Below are positions 7,045-15,021 of a DNA stretch of 20,134 bases, piece by piece; position 1 is the first letter of the stretch, and each line of letters opens with the position of its first letter. This stretch comes from PGYR01 sp041595255. GTDB lineage: Bacteria; Bacteroidota; Ignavibacteria; Kapaibacteriales; UBA2268. A model generated the notes under the pieces. It was given only the letters and a program-made list of their open reading frames with translations. It was not told the DNA's origin and did no database searches. Both the position numbers and the translations under genes were made by a program. The stretch is from positions 1 through 20,134 of the forward strand of contig JBFHKR010000038.1 in the NCBI GenBank assembly GCA_041595255.1, in the 5' to 3' direction.

Positions 7045-8217
7045 CTAAATTTTTTCTATTAACTTCCCTACTTCCTCATTGAAATTCTTTCGATTGATTC
7101 CCATAGTTTCTTCTAATACTTCGAAATATTTTTCATTAGTTTGATTTCTACCGATACTTAGTAATTTCATTACTTTCGTGAAATCACCATCTTTGTAAAG
7201 CTCTTTTACTATGAAAGCATTAATTATATAATCCATATTCAATGGCTTGTATTGCTCATTACCTATGTCTAATCTATCTTCATATAGTTTCAACCAATCG
7301 GGGTTATTATTTTTCTTTATATAATCATAAAATCTTCCTTTGATATCTTCCCAACTATAGCCCCAACTTCCTCCGAATAGGAACGCACATCCTTCATCTA
7401 CTGGTTTGTAAGTATCCTTGGGAGCAAGTACTGCTCGCAATCGACTATGCCACAAGTCATGTGGGTCGAATTTGATTACTCCCGAGGCAAGCAAACCATC
7501 TACTATTATTGAAGTGTCACGTTCCATAGCCATAGTTGTATTGTAACTAACACTACTATAATCTGACTTGTAATCAACACCAATTAGCTTTAATACTTCA
7601 TTGAAATTATTTGCACAATATAGAATTGTTGATTTTTCAGCAACCCCAATTATCTTATCGTATTTATTAGAATAATCAATATAATCTTTGGCAATAGTTA
7701 AGTCAAAACTCGGTTTATAAAATATGGTCGTAAGTCCTTTTTCTTCTTTTGACCAAGTTGATGTATTGAATTTTAGTGGTGAGTGAAAATGAAATTCATT
7801 TCCTACCTCGGTTGCAACTAAAGAAAAAGTTGCCCTTAATAGAGGATTAGACTCACTAACAGCCATGTATGAGAACTGTACTATATACTGCTTTTCATTT
7901 AGTTTTACTAAGCTGCTTAGGTAACATTTATAAAAACTATCCTCCTTATATTTTGTATTTTTTTCTATTCCTTTTAGTTCATCTAGTTGTACAGATGTCT
8001 CAAGCAGATAATCTTGATTAACAAATTGATTAGCATTATTAGGAGCATCCTTCTGTTCTATAAATGACTCAAGAGATTTCAATAACTTATTTGCTACTAT
8101 GCTATCTTTCGGTAATCTGATGAATTCTGGTATTACTATTCTCATTTCTGTAGCATTCAGATGAAAAAAAGAGATAAGTAATGTAGTAAAAATTAGTGAT
8201 AAAATAGTAGATTTCAT
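7045..8217 (-). CDS. Exported, degenerate gluzincin-like protein (HDLWH)
   Basis: ATG at 8217 is chosen over the upstream in-frame ATG at 8268 because it gives a clean signal peptide (MKSTILSLIFTTLLISFFHL, cleavage near NA/TE at 22-23); the extra 17 residues would mask it. The mature protein of about 365 residues is mixed alpha/beta. HDLWH (253-257) and DEGCAFLF (274-281) occupy the place of HExxH and NEGLA in the peptidase at 3-512. The following 110 residues align with that protein's C-terminus (compare LGVKRENLNEYIRNEL with MGINRKNFNEEVGKLI). The catalytic Glu is thus replaced by Asp, while both His and the distal Glu remain. It may bind zinc yet be inactive or weakly active. Function is unknown. 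It is monocistronic, on the edge of a repeat-rich island. Confidence 0.75.
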   Translation of the reverse strand: MKSTILSLIFTTLLISFFHLNATEMRIVIPEFIRLPKDSIVANKLLKSLESFIEQKDAPNNANQFVNQDYLLETSVQLDELKGIEKNTKYKEDSFYKCYLSSLVKLNEKQYIVQFSYMAVSESNPLLRATFSLVATEVGNEFHFHSPLKFNTSTWSKEEKGLTTIFYKPSFDLTIAKDYIDYSNKYDKIIGVAEKSTILYCANNFNEVLKLIGVDYKSDYSSVSYNTTMAMERDTSIIVDGLLASGVIKFDPHDLWHSRLRAVLAPKDTYKPVDEGCAFLFGGSWGYSWEDIKGRFYDYIKKNNNPDWLKLYEDRLDIGNEQYKPLNMDYIINAFIVKELYKDGDFTKVMKLLSIGRNQTNEKYFEVLEETMGINRKNFNEEVGKLIEKI

Positions 8218-8330
8218 GTCAATAGTATGCCTATAATTATTTGAGTATTGACATAATACGTGACTCATAAAAATAAAGTTCAGAAATGACTATGAATTAT
8301 AGTGATGAAACTTTTCGTTTGTGATTTCAT

Positions 8331-8490
8331 AGCGAGGAAATCCCAGTACTTTGCTCCTCTGGAGGAGCTGTCAGAACTTGTTCTGACTGAGGAGGATAAA
8401 CAAGAAAGAACTTCTTCGGCTTGGCAACCCCGTCAGCCACGCTGCACGTGTCTGCCACCCCTCTTTTGCTTCGCTTAAAGAGGGGGATTT
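8331..8490. repeat. GC-rich mosaic of non-coding hairpin repeats
   Basis: Within 160 bases there are three perfect hairpins: GCTCCTC/GAGGAGC (8353-8368), TCAGAAC/GTTCTGA (8371-8386), and a 9-bp stem, CCCCTCTTT/AAAGAGGGG (8458-8466 with 8477-8485, loop of 10). Between the last two is a segment framed by TTGGCA (8421-8426) and TGCC (8453-8456) with GTCAGCCACGCTGCACGTG inside. The stretch is clearly richer in G and C than its surroundings and has no open frame of note. It looks like a cluster of inserted dispersed repeats of the kind found between genes in many Bacteroidota drafts; that comparison is from memory. Confidence 0.65.
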
Positions 8491-8733
8491 CTATCTATAA
8501 TTGCACTTAGGTTTCTTAAGTAGTCATCTATTTAGGTCATTTATCTTATCAATTAATGCAATTACAAATAGAGACTTAAATAAGAATAGGCCAATGAATT
8601 TACTTCGTACAAAATCATCCTTGCTCATTATAAATTTCTTGTAGTATCTATGATGAATAGAAAGTATTTTATATAATTTACAGATATAATTCATAACTTA
8701 ATAGCTTAATCCAAGAGCATTGTTTCTTATAAA
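8491..8733. other. AT-rich intergenic stretch, nothing recognised
   Basis: I see no coding frame, RNA gene or strong hairpin here. It lies between the repeat cluster and the stop of the small exported protein gene, and may be decayed sequence. Confidence 0.4.
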
Positions 8734-9330
8734 TTATGGTTTACTATCTAGACTATCCAAATAATATTCTAATAAATCTAATGAAATATAATCGAATAAA
8801 TTAGTATCAATATAATCTTCAGTTAATCTATATTTTAACCAGTTAAACCTATGTCCACTTATCTTTGTGAAATCAGGAAAGTAGCTATTAGATGTGCTGT
8901 CTTTGTTCTCAATTAAATAAATTTTTTTCTTGTCACCAATCAAAGCATCTATTCTTCTTAAATCATCTTTTATCATTGCATCTTTCATTTGATCTCCGAT
9001 ACTAAATGAAAAGAAATGAGATTTCGTTTCATTATTAAATTTTTCATTATAAACTATTAAGTAATCATTGGAAATATCATATATGTTTGTAGAGTATTCA
9101 TTTATATAATGAGCAGATCCTGTGCGAACAGTAAGAGTATCCGAAATTTTATATTCTGTTGTTCTAATAGGATTCAAAACTATACATGTTGTAGTGATAC
9201 AATTATTACAAGTAAGACCTTTTCTTTCTATCTTTATAGGTCTTACATGTAGAATATTATCAAAGTCCTCAATTTCTTGAGAGGTTATTTGGCTACAAAA
9301 TAGAATTAATAATAAAAATTTAATCTTCAT
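8734..9330 (-). CDS. Small exported protein of unknown function with CxxC...C motif
   Basis: The 198-residue product has a signal peptide (MKIKFLLLILFCSQITSQ; cleavage near residue 17). The Cys at 12 is preceded by Phe, so a lipobox is unlikely. Close to the mature N-terminus is TCNNCITTTC, with cysteines at 41, 44 and 49 that could bind a metal or form a disulfide. The remainder is rich in Asp, Tyr, Ser and Asn, with no domain I recognise. ATG at 9330 is the only good start. It is isolated between two repeat-bearing intergenic regions, which suggests an accessory gene. I cannot suggest a function; a periplasmic or surface location is inferred from the signal peptide only. Confidence 0.65.
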   Translation of the reverse strand: MKIKFLLLILFCSQITSQEIEDFDNILHVRPIKIERKGLTCNNCITTTCIVLNPIRTTEYKISDTLTVRTGSAHYINEYSTNIYDISNDYLIVYNEKFNNETKSHFFSFSIGDQMKDAMIKDDLRRIDALIGDKKKIYLIENKDSTSNSYFPDFTKISGHRFNWLKYRLTEDYIDTNLFDYISLDLLEYYLDSLDSKP

Positions 9331-9520
9331 CTGATTATCCTAAATTCTTAAAGATAATTACATCAATAAAGTTCAATTTAACTTGACAATAGTTACACTC
9401 ATCTTTATTCATAACTCATTTCCATATTTACCAAACCTTATTATTTCTATGAATTCTTTTGTCTACTTCGCCCTCAGCCTCGCACAAGATAAGGACTACA
9501 TTGAAACGACACAAGATCTA

Positions 9521-9549
9521 AAGCCCCTTGTCAAAGGGGGTTGAGGGAT
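9521..9549. repeat. Short GC-rich hairpin element beside the GAGACG palindrome
   Basis: CCCCTT pairs with AAGGGG around GTCA, within AGCCCCTTGTCAAAGGGGG, and is followed by TTGAGGGATTT. It contrasts in base composition with the AT-rich flanks and directly adjoins palindrome copy B. It looks like part of one compound dispersed element. No gene is present in 9331-9594. Confidence 0.5.
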
Positions 9550-9550
9550 T

Positions 9551-9575
9551 TAGAGACGTATTCAATACGTCTCTA
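9551..9575. repeat. Palindromic dispersed repeat, copy B (TAGAGACGTAT hairpin)
   Basis: An 11-bp perfect stem, TAGAGACGTAT (9551-9561) with ATACGTCTCTA (9565-9575), has loop TCA. It matches copy A at 6917-6941 except in the loop and the outermost bases. Compensated stems with loop changes are typical of repeats maintained as hairpins. It lies just after the end of the ComM gene and could also act as its 3' hairpin. Confidence 0.75.
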
Positions 9576-9594
9576 CGGTTCTATCCCATCCCAC

Positions 9595-11136
9595 TCAACT
9601 CAAATCGCCCCAATAGTCGCGGTCTAAGCTGCGGTATTGGATTGCCTCGCTTATGTGGAGTGAGTTTATGTTAGCATCGCCAGCTAGGTCGGCTATAGTT
9701 CTTGATACTTTTAGTATTCTATCATAGGCACGAGCGGAAAGTCCCAATCGCTCCATTGCAGTTTGGAGGAGTGATTGCGATGCGGCATCTAGCTTGCAAT
9801 GCTCACGAATTAGCTTACTCCCCATATCTGCATTCTTATAAACGTTTCTTTGTCCTTCGAATCGAGCAGATTGAACTTGCCTAGCTTTTATTACTCTTTC
9901 CCTTATAGCTTCGGATGATTCTCCTTTTCTGTCTGAAGATAACTCTTTATAGTTTACAGCTGGTACATCTACGTGTATGTCTATTCTATCTAGCAATGGT
10001 CCAGATATTTTGCTCAGGTATCGCTTTATTTGCTGCGAAGTTGAGCTTGATTTATCTATTGACTCGCCGTCTGGTGTTGGGTTCATAGAGCAAACTAGCA
10101 TAAAGTTAGCAGGGTAATCAATAGTCATCTTAGTACGTGAGATTGTTACTTGCTTGTCTTCTAGTGGTTGTCGCATTACTTCGAGTACGTCACGCTTGAA
10201 TTCGGGCAACTCATCTAAGAAAAGTACACCGTGGTGTGCTAGTGATATTTCCCCCGGTCTGATATTAGACACTCCACCACCGACTAATGCCGCATTCGAT
10301 ATAGTGTGGTGCGGAGAGCGGAATGGACGTGTAGTTATCAAAGCCCTCTCTTTACTTAACATTCCAGATACGGAATGAATCTTAGTTGTTTCCAATGCCT
10401 CATCGAGAGTTAGAGGTGGCATTATACCTGGTAATCTCTTTGCTATCATGGTCTTCCCACTACCAGGAGGCCCTATCATAAGTAGATTGTGACCACCAGC
10501 GGCAGCTACTTCCATTGCCCGCTTTACGTTTTCTTGACCCTTTACATCACTAATATCTAACATAGATATGCTTTGATCAAATTCGAATATTTTTTTTAGG
10601 TCAACTTTTCTCGGCTCTATTACTAACTTGCCTTGCAGGAATTGAACAGCTTCTCGTAAATCTTTTATTGGGATTACTTCTATACCTTCGACCATTGCGG
10701 CTTCGTCAGCATTTTCTTCAGGTATTAGTATTTGTTTGAATCCTTCTTCTTTAGCTTTTATAGCAATAGACAAAGTACCCCTGACAGCACGCAAACTCCC
10801 CTCTAGTGAGAGCTCACCAAGTATCAACTTATCTTTTAGGTTTTCTTGGTCTATGACTTTAGTAGAAGCTAATATTCCCAGAGCTATTGGCAAATCGAAA
10901 GCACTTCCGTCTTTTCTAACGTCAGCTGGTGCTAAATTAATTGTAATCTTTTTTAGGGGAAATAAATAGTCAGAATTTTTAATAGCCGCAGAGACCCTTT
11001 CGCTTGATTCTTTGACAGATGAACTGGGTAGTCCTACTATAGTTATTTTTGGTAATTGCGAGTCTAGATGACACTCTATTTCAACTAGAAATGCATTTAT
11101 ACCTAAAACTGATGCTGAAAATAATTGTGAGTACAT
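9595..11136 (-). CDS. comM: ComM/YifB-type magnesium-chelatase-like AAA+ ATPase
   Basis: The ATG at 11136 gives 513 residues beginning MYSQLFSASVLGINAFLVEIE, the family's normal N-terminus; the 60 extra upstream codons are not conserved and are rejected. Order: N-terminal ChlI-like (Lon-S5-type) domain (1-~165) with INLAPADVRKDGSAFDLP (66-83); AAA+ core with Walker A GPPGSGKT (222-229), RSPHH (273-277), Walker B VLFLDE (304-309) and SGPLLDRIDIH (378-388); C-terminal helical domain with LSARAYDRILKVSRTIADL (466-484). In competent bacteria ComM is a hexameric helicase aiding branch migration during transformation. Oddly, the usual Cys-rich insert (MNPCPCG...CxC) reads MNPTPDGESIDKSSSTSQQ (351-369) here, without any Cys. 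Family certain; cellular role in this lineage is inferred. Confidence 0.93.
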   Translation of the reverse strand: MYSQLFSASVLGINAFLVEIECHLDSQLPKITIVGLPSSSVKESSERVSAAIKNSDYLFPLKKITINLAPADVRKDGSAFDLPIALGILASTKVIDQENLKDKLILGELSLEGSLRAVRGTLSIAIKAKEEGFKQILIPEENADEAAMVEGIEVIPIKDLREAVQFLQGKLVIEPRKVDLKKIFEFDQSISMLDISDVKGQENVKRAMEVAAAGGHNLLMIGPPGSGKTMIAKRLPGIMPPLTLDEALETTKIHSVSGMLSKERALITTRPFRSPHHTISNAALVGGGVSNIRPGEISLAHHGVLFLDELPEFKRDVLEVMRQPLEDKQVTISRTKMTIDYPANFMLVCSMNPTPDGESIDKSSSTSQQIKRYLSKISGPLLDRIDIHVDVPAVNYKELSSDRKGESSEAIRERVIKARQVQSARFEGQRNVYKNADMGSKLIREHCKLDAASQSLLQTAMERLGLSARAYDRILKVSRTIADLAGDANINSLHISEAIQYRSLDRDYWGDLS

Positions 11137-11214
11137 ATATTTTGTTATATTCGATTTCTTAGAATAGTTAATATAATAATATATTTTAAAATCGATTAAA
11201 TAAATTTGATAAGT

Positions 11215-11973
11215 ATGATTACAATACGTGAATTTGTCCAGAATAATAAGAGATTTATCATAGCACACAGGGGTGCCTCTGGTACTATGATAGAGAATAC
11301 TATGCCTGCTTTCCAAAAAGCTGTGGACAATGGAGCAAAGATGCTAGAAGTAGATATCCAAGTCTCTTCTGATAAAGTACCATTCGCTTATCATGATGCA
11401 AACTTAAAAAGAATTAATTTAGACAAAGATACTTCAAAACTAACATCAATTGAAATTTCTAATATTAACCTGGACTTACATGGTGAGCAGAAAGTTCATA
11501 TTCCGAAATTGGAAGAAATACTTAGTTTTAGTAAAAGAAATGAAATTTATCTCATTATTGAAATAAAAACGAATGAAGATTGCAGTTTTAAAAAAGAAGA
11601 TATAGATGCTATTTTAGATATTGTAAAATTATATGGATATGAAAAGAATTGTCTTTTTGCGTCTTTCTGCATAGAAACAGTTCAATATATAAAGTCAAAA
11701 GATAATACTTATAATATAGCGTCAATTGCTCTACCTGATAGCACACCCAAAAAACTACACGAAGCAACAGGGTGTGATGTTTATATTTGCTCTATAGAGC
11801 AATTAAACGAATCAGTGGTAAATGAATGTAATGAGTTGGGAGTATATCTTGGGGTATATTCTGCAGATAATGAGCAACAGTTAGAGACTTTAATAAAATT
11901 CGGGATAAACGCTATAGTAACGAATTATCCCGAACGGATATCTAGTTTACTTGCTGCCAGGGATGATAGTTAG
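11215..11973 (+). CDS. Glycerophosphodiester phosphodiesterase
   Basis: The ATG at 11215 gives 252 residues; an in-frame TTG at 11206 adds only three codons and is less likely. The GDPD TIM-barrel signature is intact: AHRGASG (17-23) with catalytic His-18, ENT (27-29), EVDIQ (45-49) with Glu-45 and Asp-47, the second catalytic His-60 in AYHDANLKR, IEIK with Glu-116, and the C-terminal VTNYPE (235-240). No signal peptide is seen, so it is cytosolic and probably splits glycerophosphodiesters into glycerol-3-phosphate and an alcohol, using a divalent metal. It is divergent from comM with a 78-base gap. Its last 27 bases overlap the end of the convergent M28 peptidase gene. TAAATTTG at 11201-11208 matches a Bacteroidota -7 box but is so close to the ATG that a nearly leaderless mRNA would result. 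Confidence 0.9.
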   Translation: MITIREFVQNNKRFIIAHRGASGTMIENTMPAFQKAVDNGAKMLEVDIQVSSDKVPFAYHDANLKRINLDKDTSKLTSIEISNINLDLHGEQKVHIPKLEEILSFSKRNEIYLIIEIKTNEDCSFKKEDIDAILDIVKLYGYEKNCLFASFCIETVQYIKSKDNTYNIASIALPDSTPKKLHEATGCDVYICSIEQLNESVVNECNELGVYLGVYSADNEQQLETLIKFGINAIVTNYPERISSLLAARDDS

Positions 11974-14793
11974 ACTTATTATCTCATCACCTCTTTTCAC
12001 ATCTATCTTATATTTCAAACCTGCTTTTAGGTCTGCTAGTACGTTTGTATAATCGTATATATTTTTAATGGCTCTATCACCTAAGTGGACGATTATGTCT
12101 TCTGCTTGTAATCCAGCCTCGTCTGCTGGGCCTCCACTTCTTACACCTGTTAACTTCACTCCTTCTACTTCAGCAACATAATCAGGGATAGTACCTAGAT
12201 ATACAGCAAACCCTCGAACATTAGTTTGTTCTGCCATTTCTACTTTTTTGTAAGTAATTTCAGTTTTACCTGATTGTATCTCATCAATTATCTTAGTCGA
12301 GAATTTTGCAATTCTTTCCATACCATCAATATTTAGATTCTCTACATCATCTGTAGGACGGTGGTAATTGTCGTGTAGGTTAGTAAAAAACGCTATTACT
12401 GGTATTCCTTTTTTATAGAAAGAAGTAGCATCAGTTGGTAAATACGGGTCATCTGAAACACCTATGTTAAAACCAGCTATTATATTCTTCTTTTCTATTA
12501 ACTTTCTCCAATTCTCAGCGCTACCAGCTCCTTGCATTGATAATTTGTTATCAGTCAACATACCAACCATATCATAGTTTAGATATGAATGAAACTTCAA
12601 TCCTTTTTCTTCGACTTGATCCATGAACTCTGATGAGCCTAGTAGTCCTAACTCTTCACCAGACCAAAAAGCAAATACTAAATTCTTTTTGATAGCTTTG
12701 GGATTATCTTTTTTCAATTGAGCATAATATTCTGCTAACTCCATTACAACTGCAGTACCAGAAGCATTGTCATCAGCACCATTGTGTATATTGTGAATAG
12801 ATTCACCATCGGCTAATGAACCGCCTTCTCCATAACCTAAGTGGTCATAGTGCCCACCCATTACTACATATTCATCAGAATTTTCAGCATATACTACGCC
12901 GACTATATTATTATCAGTTGAGCGTACCTTCTCTACATAATAATTACCTTCTATAGATATCTTTGGATCAAAAGAGCTTTTCTCATGCGGGTTATAATTA
13001 TCAACTTTATCTTTTATTTTACTGAAGTCAGTATCTAAAAGTTTACCCGCAGCAACTTCAGTTATTTCAGATAAGAACAAACCAGATTTGATATTCATAC
13101 GAACATCTTTTGGTTTTGTAATTTTTGCTCTTTCCGTTATAAATATAACTCCTACTGCACCTAATTCACGAGCAGTTAATGTCTTGTACATTCTTGAAGA
13201 GTATCTTGTTAATGATTTTTGTTGTTCTTCATCAAGGTTTGATGGCATATCATCTAATACCATCACTATTTTACCTTCTACATCTAAATCAGAATAGGAA
13301 TTCATTTGAAATTCTGCATCACTAGAAGTTTTAATTCCAAATCCAGCGAAAATCAAATTAGTTCCAAAATTCCCATTATCAGTAGAGGCAAGAGGCATAA
13401 AATCATCTCCAGCAACTAGTTTAGTTTCTTTACCAGAAGTACTTATTGTTGAGAGATTATTGTCAGCTTTTGAGATTTCTATATCAGAAGTATATTCGAA
13501 TGGTATTCTTAAGTCATCAAACCCTTTTAGTGGTTTTAGGTCAAATTTCTTCAAGTTGGAAACTATAAAATCTGCAGCTAATCTAATACCCTCACTTCCT
13601 GTGAATCTACCCTCTAACTCATCACTGCTTAAATATCTTACTTTAGCTTCCAATTCTTCAGATTTGATAGCACCAGTATTAGTTACTTTTTTTTTGCTTT
13701 CTCTCTTTGGAGCATTTTTCAATGCTTCTAGAGCAGCTTTGTGATTCCAATTAGCCATAAATAGCTGTGCTTTGCCATTCGAAGTTCTACCACTAGTCCA
13801 AACTAGTTTATCTCCTTCTGGATGAAATACAGGTAGTCCGTCAAATCCATCTGTAGTGGTAACTCTTACAGGTTCTTTCTCACCTAATTTATCTACTATA
13901 AATACTTCGAAATTGCCATATCCATATTTATTAGAAGCGAAGGCAATATATTCTCCACTAGGATGAAAGTATGGTGCCCAAGACATAGATTCGAAACTTG
14001 TGATTTGTCTTAGGTCTGTACCATCGATATTCATAGTAAAGACATCTGCTTGGTGACCGTCTGGAGTGAACCTTCTCCATATTACTTTCTTGCCGTCTGG
14101 AGAGAAGAAAGGCCCACCGTCATAACCAGGGTTATCTGTCAATCGTTTTAGATTGCTACCATCAGCGTCCATGATATATAATTCACAGAAATATGATGGG
14201 TCGAATTCTAATTGCTTTTGTTCTTTTTCATTTAATTTTCGGTTGTAAGCACTTCTATTAGAGGCAAAAAGTATTTTTTTACCGTCTGGAGAAAATGAAG
14301 CTTCTGCGTCATACCCTTTTTCTTTTGTCAATTGTTTAGGATTTTTACCGTCAAAGTCAGCGATAAATACGTCCATAGTTTCATCATAGTCCCATGCATA
14401 TCTTCGTTTAGTACTAGATGCTCTAATATCAAATTCTTCTTTCTGTTTTTCCTTTGCTTTAGGATCTAAATGAGTAGAACTATATAGAACTTTCCCTTTA
14501 TCACTTTTTTGGATAAATGCACAAGTTGTTTTGCCAGTACCATTCGATATTTGGTTTATATCACCAGTTTCGAAATCTAGCATAAATATCTGGTAGAAAG
14601 GGTTATCGTCTATTCTTTCGCTTTGGAAGATTAGGTATCTACCATCTTGCGAGAAATAGCCCTCACCCGAACGTGCCCCCTCGAATATTAACTGTCTAGA
14701 ATTAGACAAGAAATCCGATTCTTTCAATTCTTCTTTGGCTATTAAACTAGTAGCTAATAATACTAATAACGCCAATCTGATTATGTTTTTCAT
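11947..14793 (-). CDS. Secreted M28 zinc peptidase with N-terminal TolB-like propeller and C-terminal PDZ domain
   Basis: The ATG at 14793 is preferred over a TTG at 14814 because it opens a clean signal peptide (MKNIIRLALLVLLATSLIA). The 948-residue protein has three parts. Residues ~35-350 carry WD40/PD40 repeats (for example FSPDGKKILFASNR at 167-180 and FSPDGKKVIW at 230-239) like TolB. Residues ~378-840 form an M28 aminopeptidase with a PA-type insertion (~465-590); all zinc residues are visible: His-648 (GGHYDH), Asp-675 (GADDNASG), Glu-713/Glu-714 (SGEELG), Asp-741 (YDMVG) and His-811 (NYHRP). Residues ~862-945 are a PDZ domain (SGGPADEAGLQAEDII). It probably acts in the periplasm or at the surface on peptides released from proteins. 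The stop overlaps the GDPD gene tail-to-tail. Confidence 0.92.
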   Translation of the reverse strand: MKNIIRLALLVLLATSLIAKEELKESDFLSNSRQLIFEGARSGEGYFSQDGRYLIFQSERIDDNPFYQIFMLDFETGDINQISNGTGKTTCAFIQKSDKGKVLYSSTHLDPKAKEKQKEEFDIRASSTKRRYAWDYDETMDVFIADFDGKNPKQLTKEKGYDAEASFSPDGKKILFASNRSAYNRKLNEKEQKQLEFDPSYFCELYIMDADGSNLKRLTDNPGYDGGPFFSPDGKKVIWRRFTPDGHQADVFTMNIDGTDLRQITSFESMSWAPYFHPSGEYIAFASNKYGYGNFEVFIVDKLGEKEPVRVTTTDGFDGLPVFHPEGDKLVWTSGRTSNGKAQLFMANWNHKAALEALKNAPKRESKKKVTNTGAIKSEELEAKVRYLSSDELEGRFTGSEGIRLAADFIVSNLKKFDLKPLKGFDDLRIPFEYTSDIEISKADNNLSTISTSGKETKLVAGDDFMPLASTDNGNFGTNLIFAGFGIKTSSDAEFQMNSYSDLDVEGKIVMVLDDMPSNLDEEQQKSLTRYSSRMYKTLTARELGAVGVIFITERAKITKPKDVRMNIKSGLFLSEITEVAAGKLLDTDFSKIKDKVDNYNPHEKSSFDPKISIEGNYYVEKVRSTDNNIVGVVYAENSDEYVVMGGHYDHLGYGEGGSLADGESIHNIHNGADDNASGTAVVMELAEYYAQLKKDNPKAIKKNLVFAFWSGEELGLLGSSEFMDQVEEKGLKFHSYLNYDMVGMLTDNKLSMQGAGSAENWRKLIEKKNIIAGFNIGVSDDPYLPTDATSFYKKGIPVIAFFTNLHDNYHRPTDDVENLNIDGMERIAKFSTKIIDEIQSGKTEITYKKVEMAEQTNVRGFAVYLGTIPDYVAEVEGVKLTGVRSGGPADEAGLQAEDIIVHLGDRAIKNIYDYTNVLADLKAGLKYKIDVKRGDEIISLTIIPGSK

Positions 14794-14827
14794 ATCTTTT
14801 CTCAATAATGTCAATTCGTTTCATACT

Positions 14828-14847
14828 AAACTATTAAATAATAGTTT
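14828..14847. promoter_or_regulatory. Perfect 8-bp inverted repeat between divergent genes
   Basis: AAACTATT (14828-14835) and AATAGTTT (14840-14847) flank AAAT. It lies 35 bases upstream of the M28 peptidase start and 175 bases upstream of the first DUF4856 gene, where an operator could act on either. It is very AT-rich, so chance is possible. I saw no Fur-like box in the region. Confidence 0.25.
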
Positions 14848-14970
14848 TATTATAAACTACATTAGGTAACAGAACTAAATTTAATACATACAACTCTTAA
14901 TTTTAGAAGCTAGCAACCACACATAGAATACAGAAATAGGATATGAATAGTCGTAATTAAATTCCTTTTT

Positions 14971-14978
14971 TAAGTTTG
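14971..14978 (+). promoter_or_regulatory. Possible -7 promoter box of the first DUF4856 gene
   Basis: TAAGTTTG fits the Bacteroidota -7 consensus TAnnTTTG exactly and would give a leader of about 35-40 bases before the ATG at 15022. There is no TTTG at the expected -33 position, so support is partial. A ribosome site AGGAAAG (15011-15017) precedes the ATG by 4 bases. Confidence 0.35.
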
Positions 14979-15021
14979 TTCCAATTATTAATAACAATAT
15001 TATAAAATACAGGAAAGTTCA

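Noticed and set aside
8331..8490. tRNA or riboswitch in the GC-rich block
   Set aside because: No cloverleaf, T-loop or known aptamer core was recognised; stems read as independent short palindromes.
6917..9575. CRISPR array or insertion sequence
   Set aside because: The repeats are not regularly spaced and have no spacers; there is no transposase gene, nor target-site duplications that I could see.
10154..10378. Plus-strand frames inside comM, prfA, rimK and the M28 gene
   Set aside because: They are shadows of strongly recognised genes on the other strand, with low-complexity products and no independent start signals.
11137..11316. Upstream extension of the ComM gene (60 extra codons)
   Set aside because: The extension is not ComM-like, would overlap the divergent GDPD gene start, and the family's normal N-terminus (MYSQLFSASV) starts at 11136.
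14794..14814. TTG start seven codons upstream of the M28 peptidase ATG
   Set aside because: It would place charged residues in front of a clean signal peptide; the ATG at 14793 is better.
14848..15021. Fur box upstream of the DUF4856 gene
   Set aside because: I looked for a GATAATGATAATCATTATC-like palindrome and found none convincing; iron control remains only an inference from gene families.
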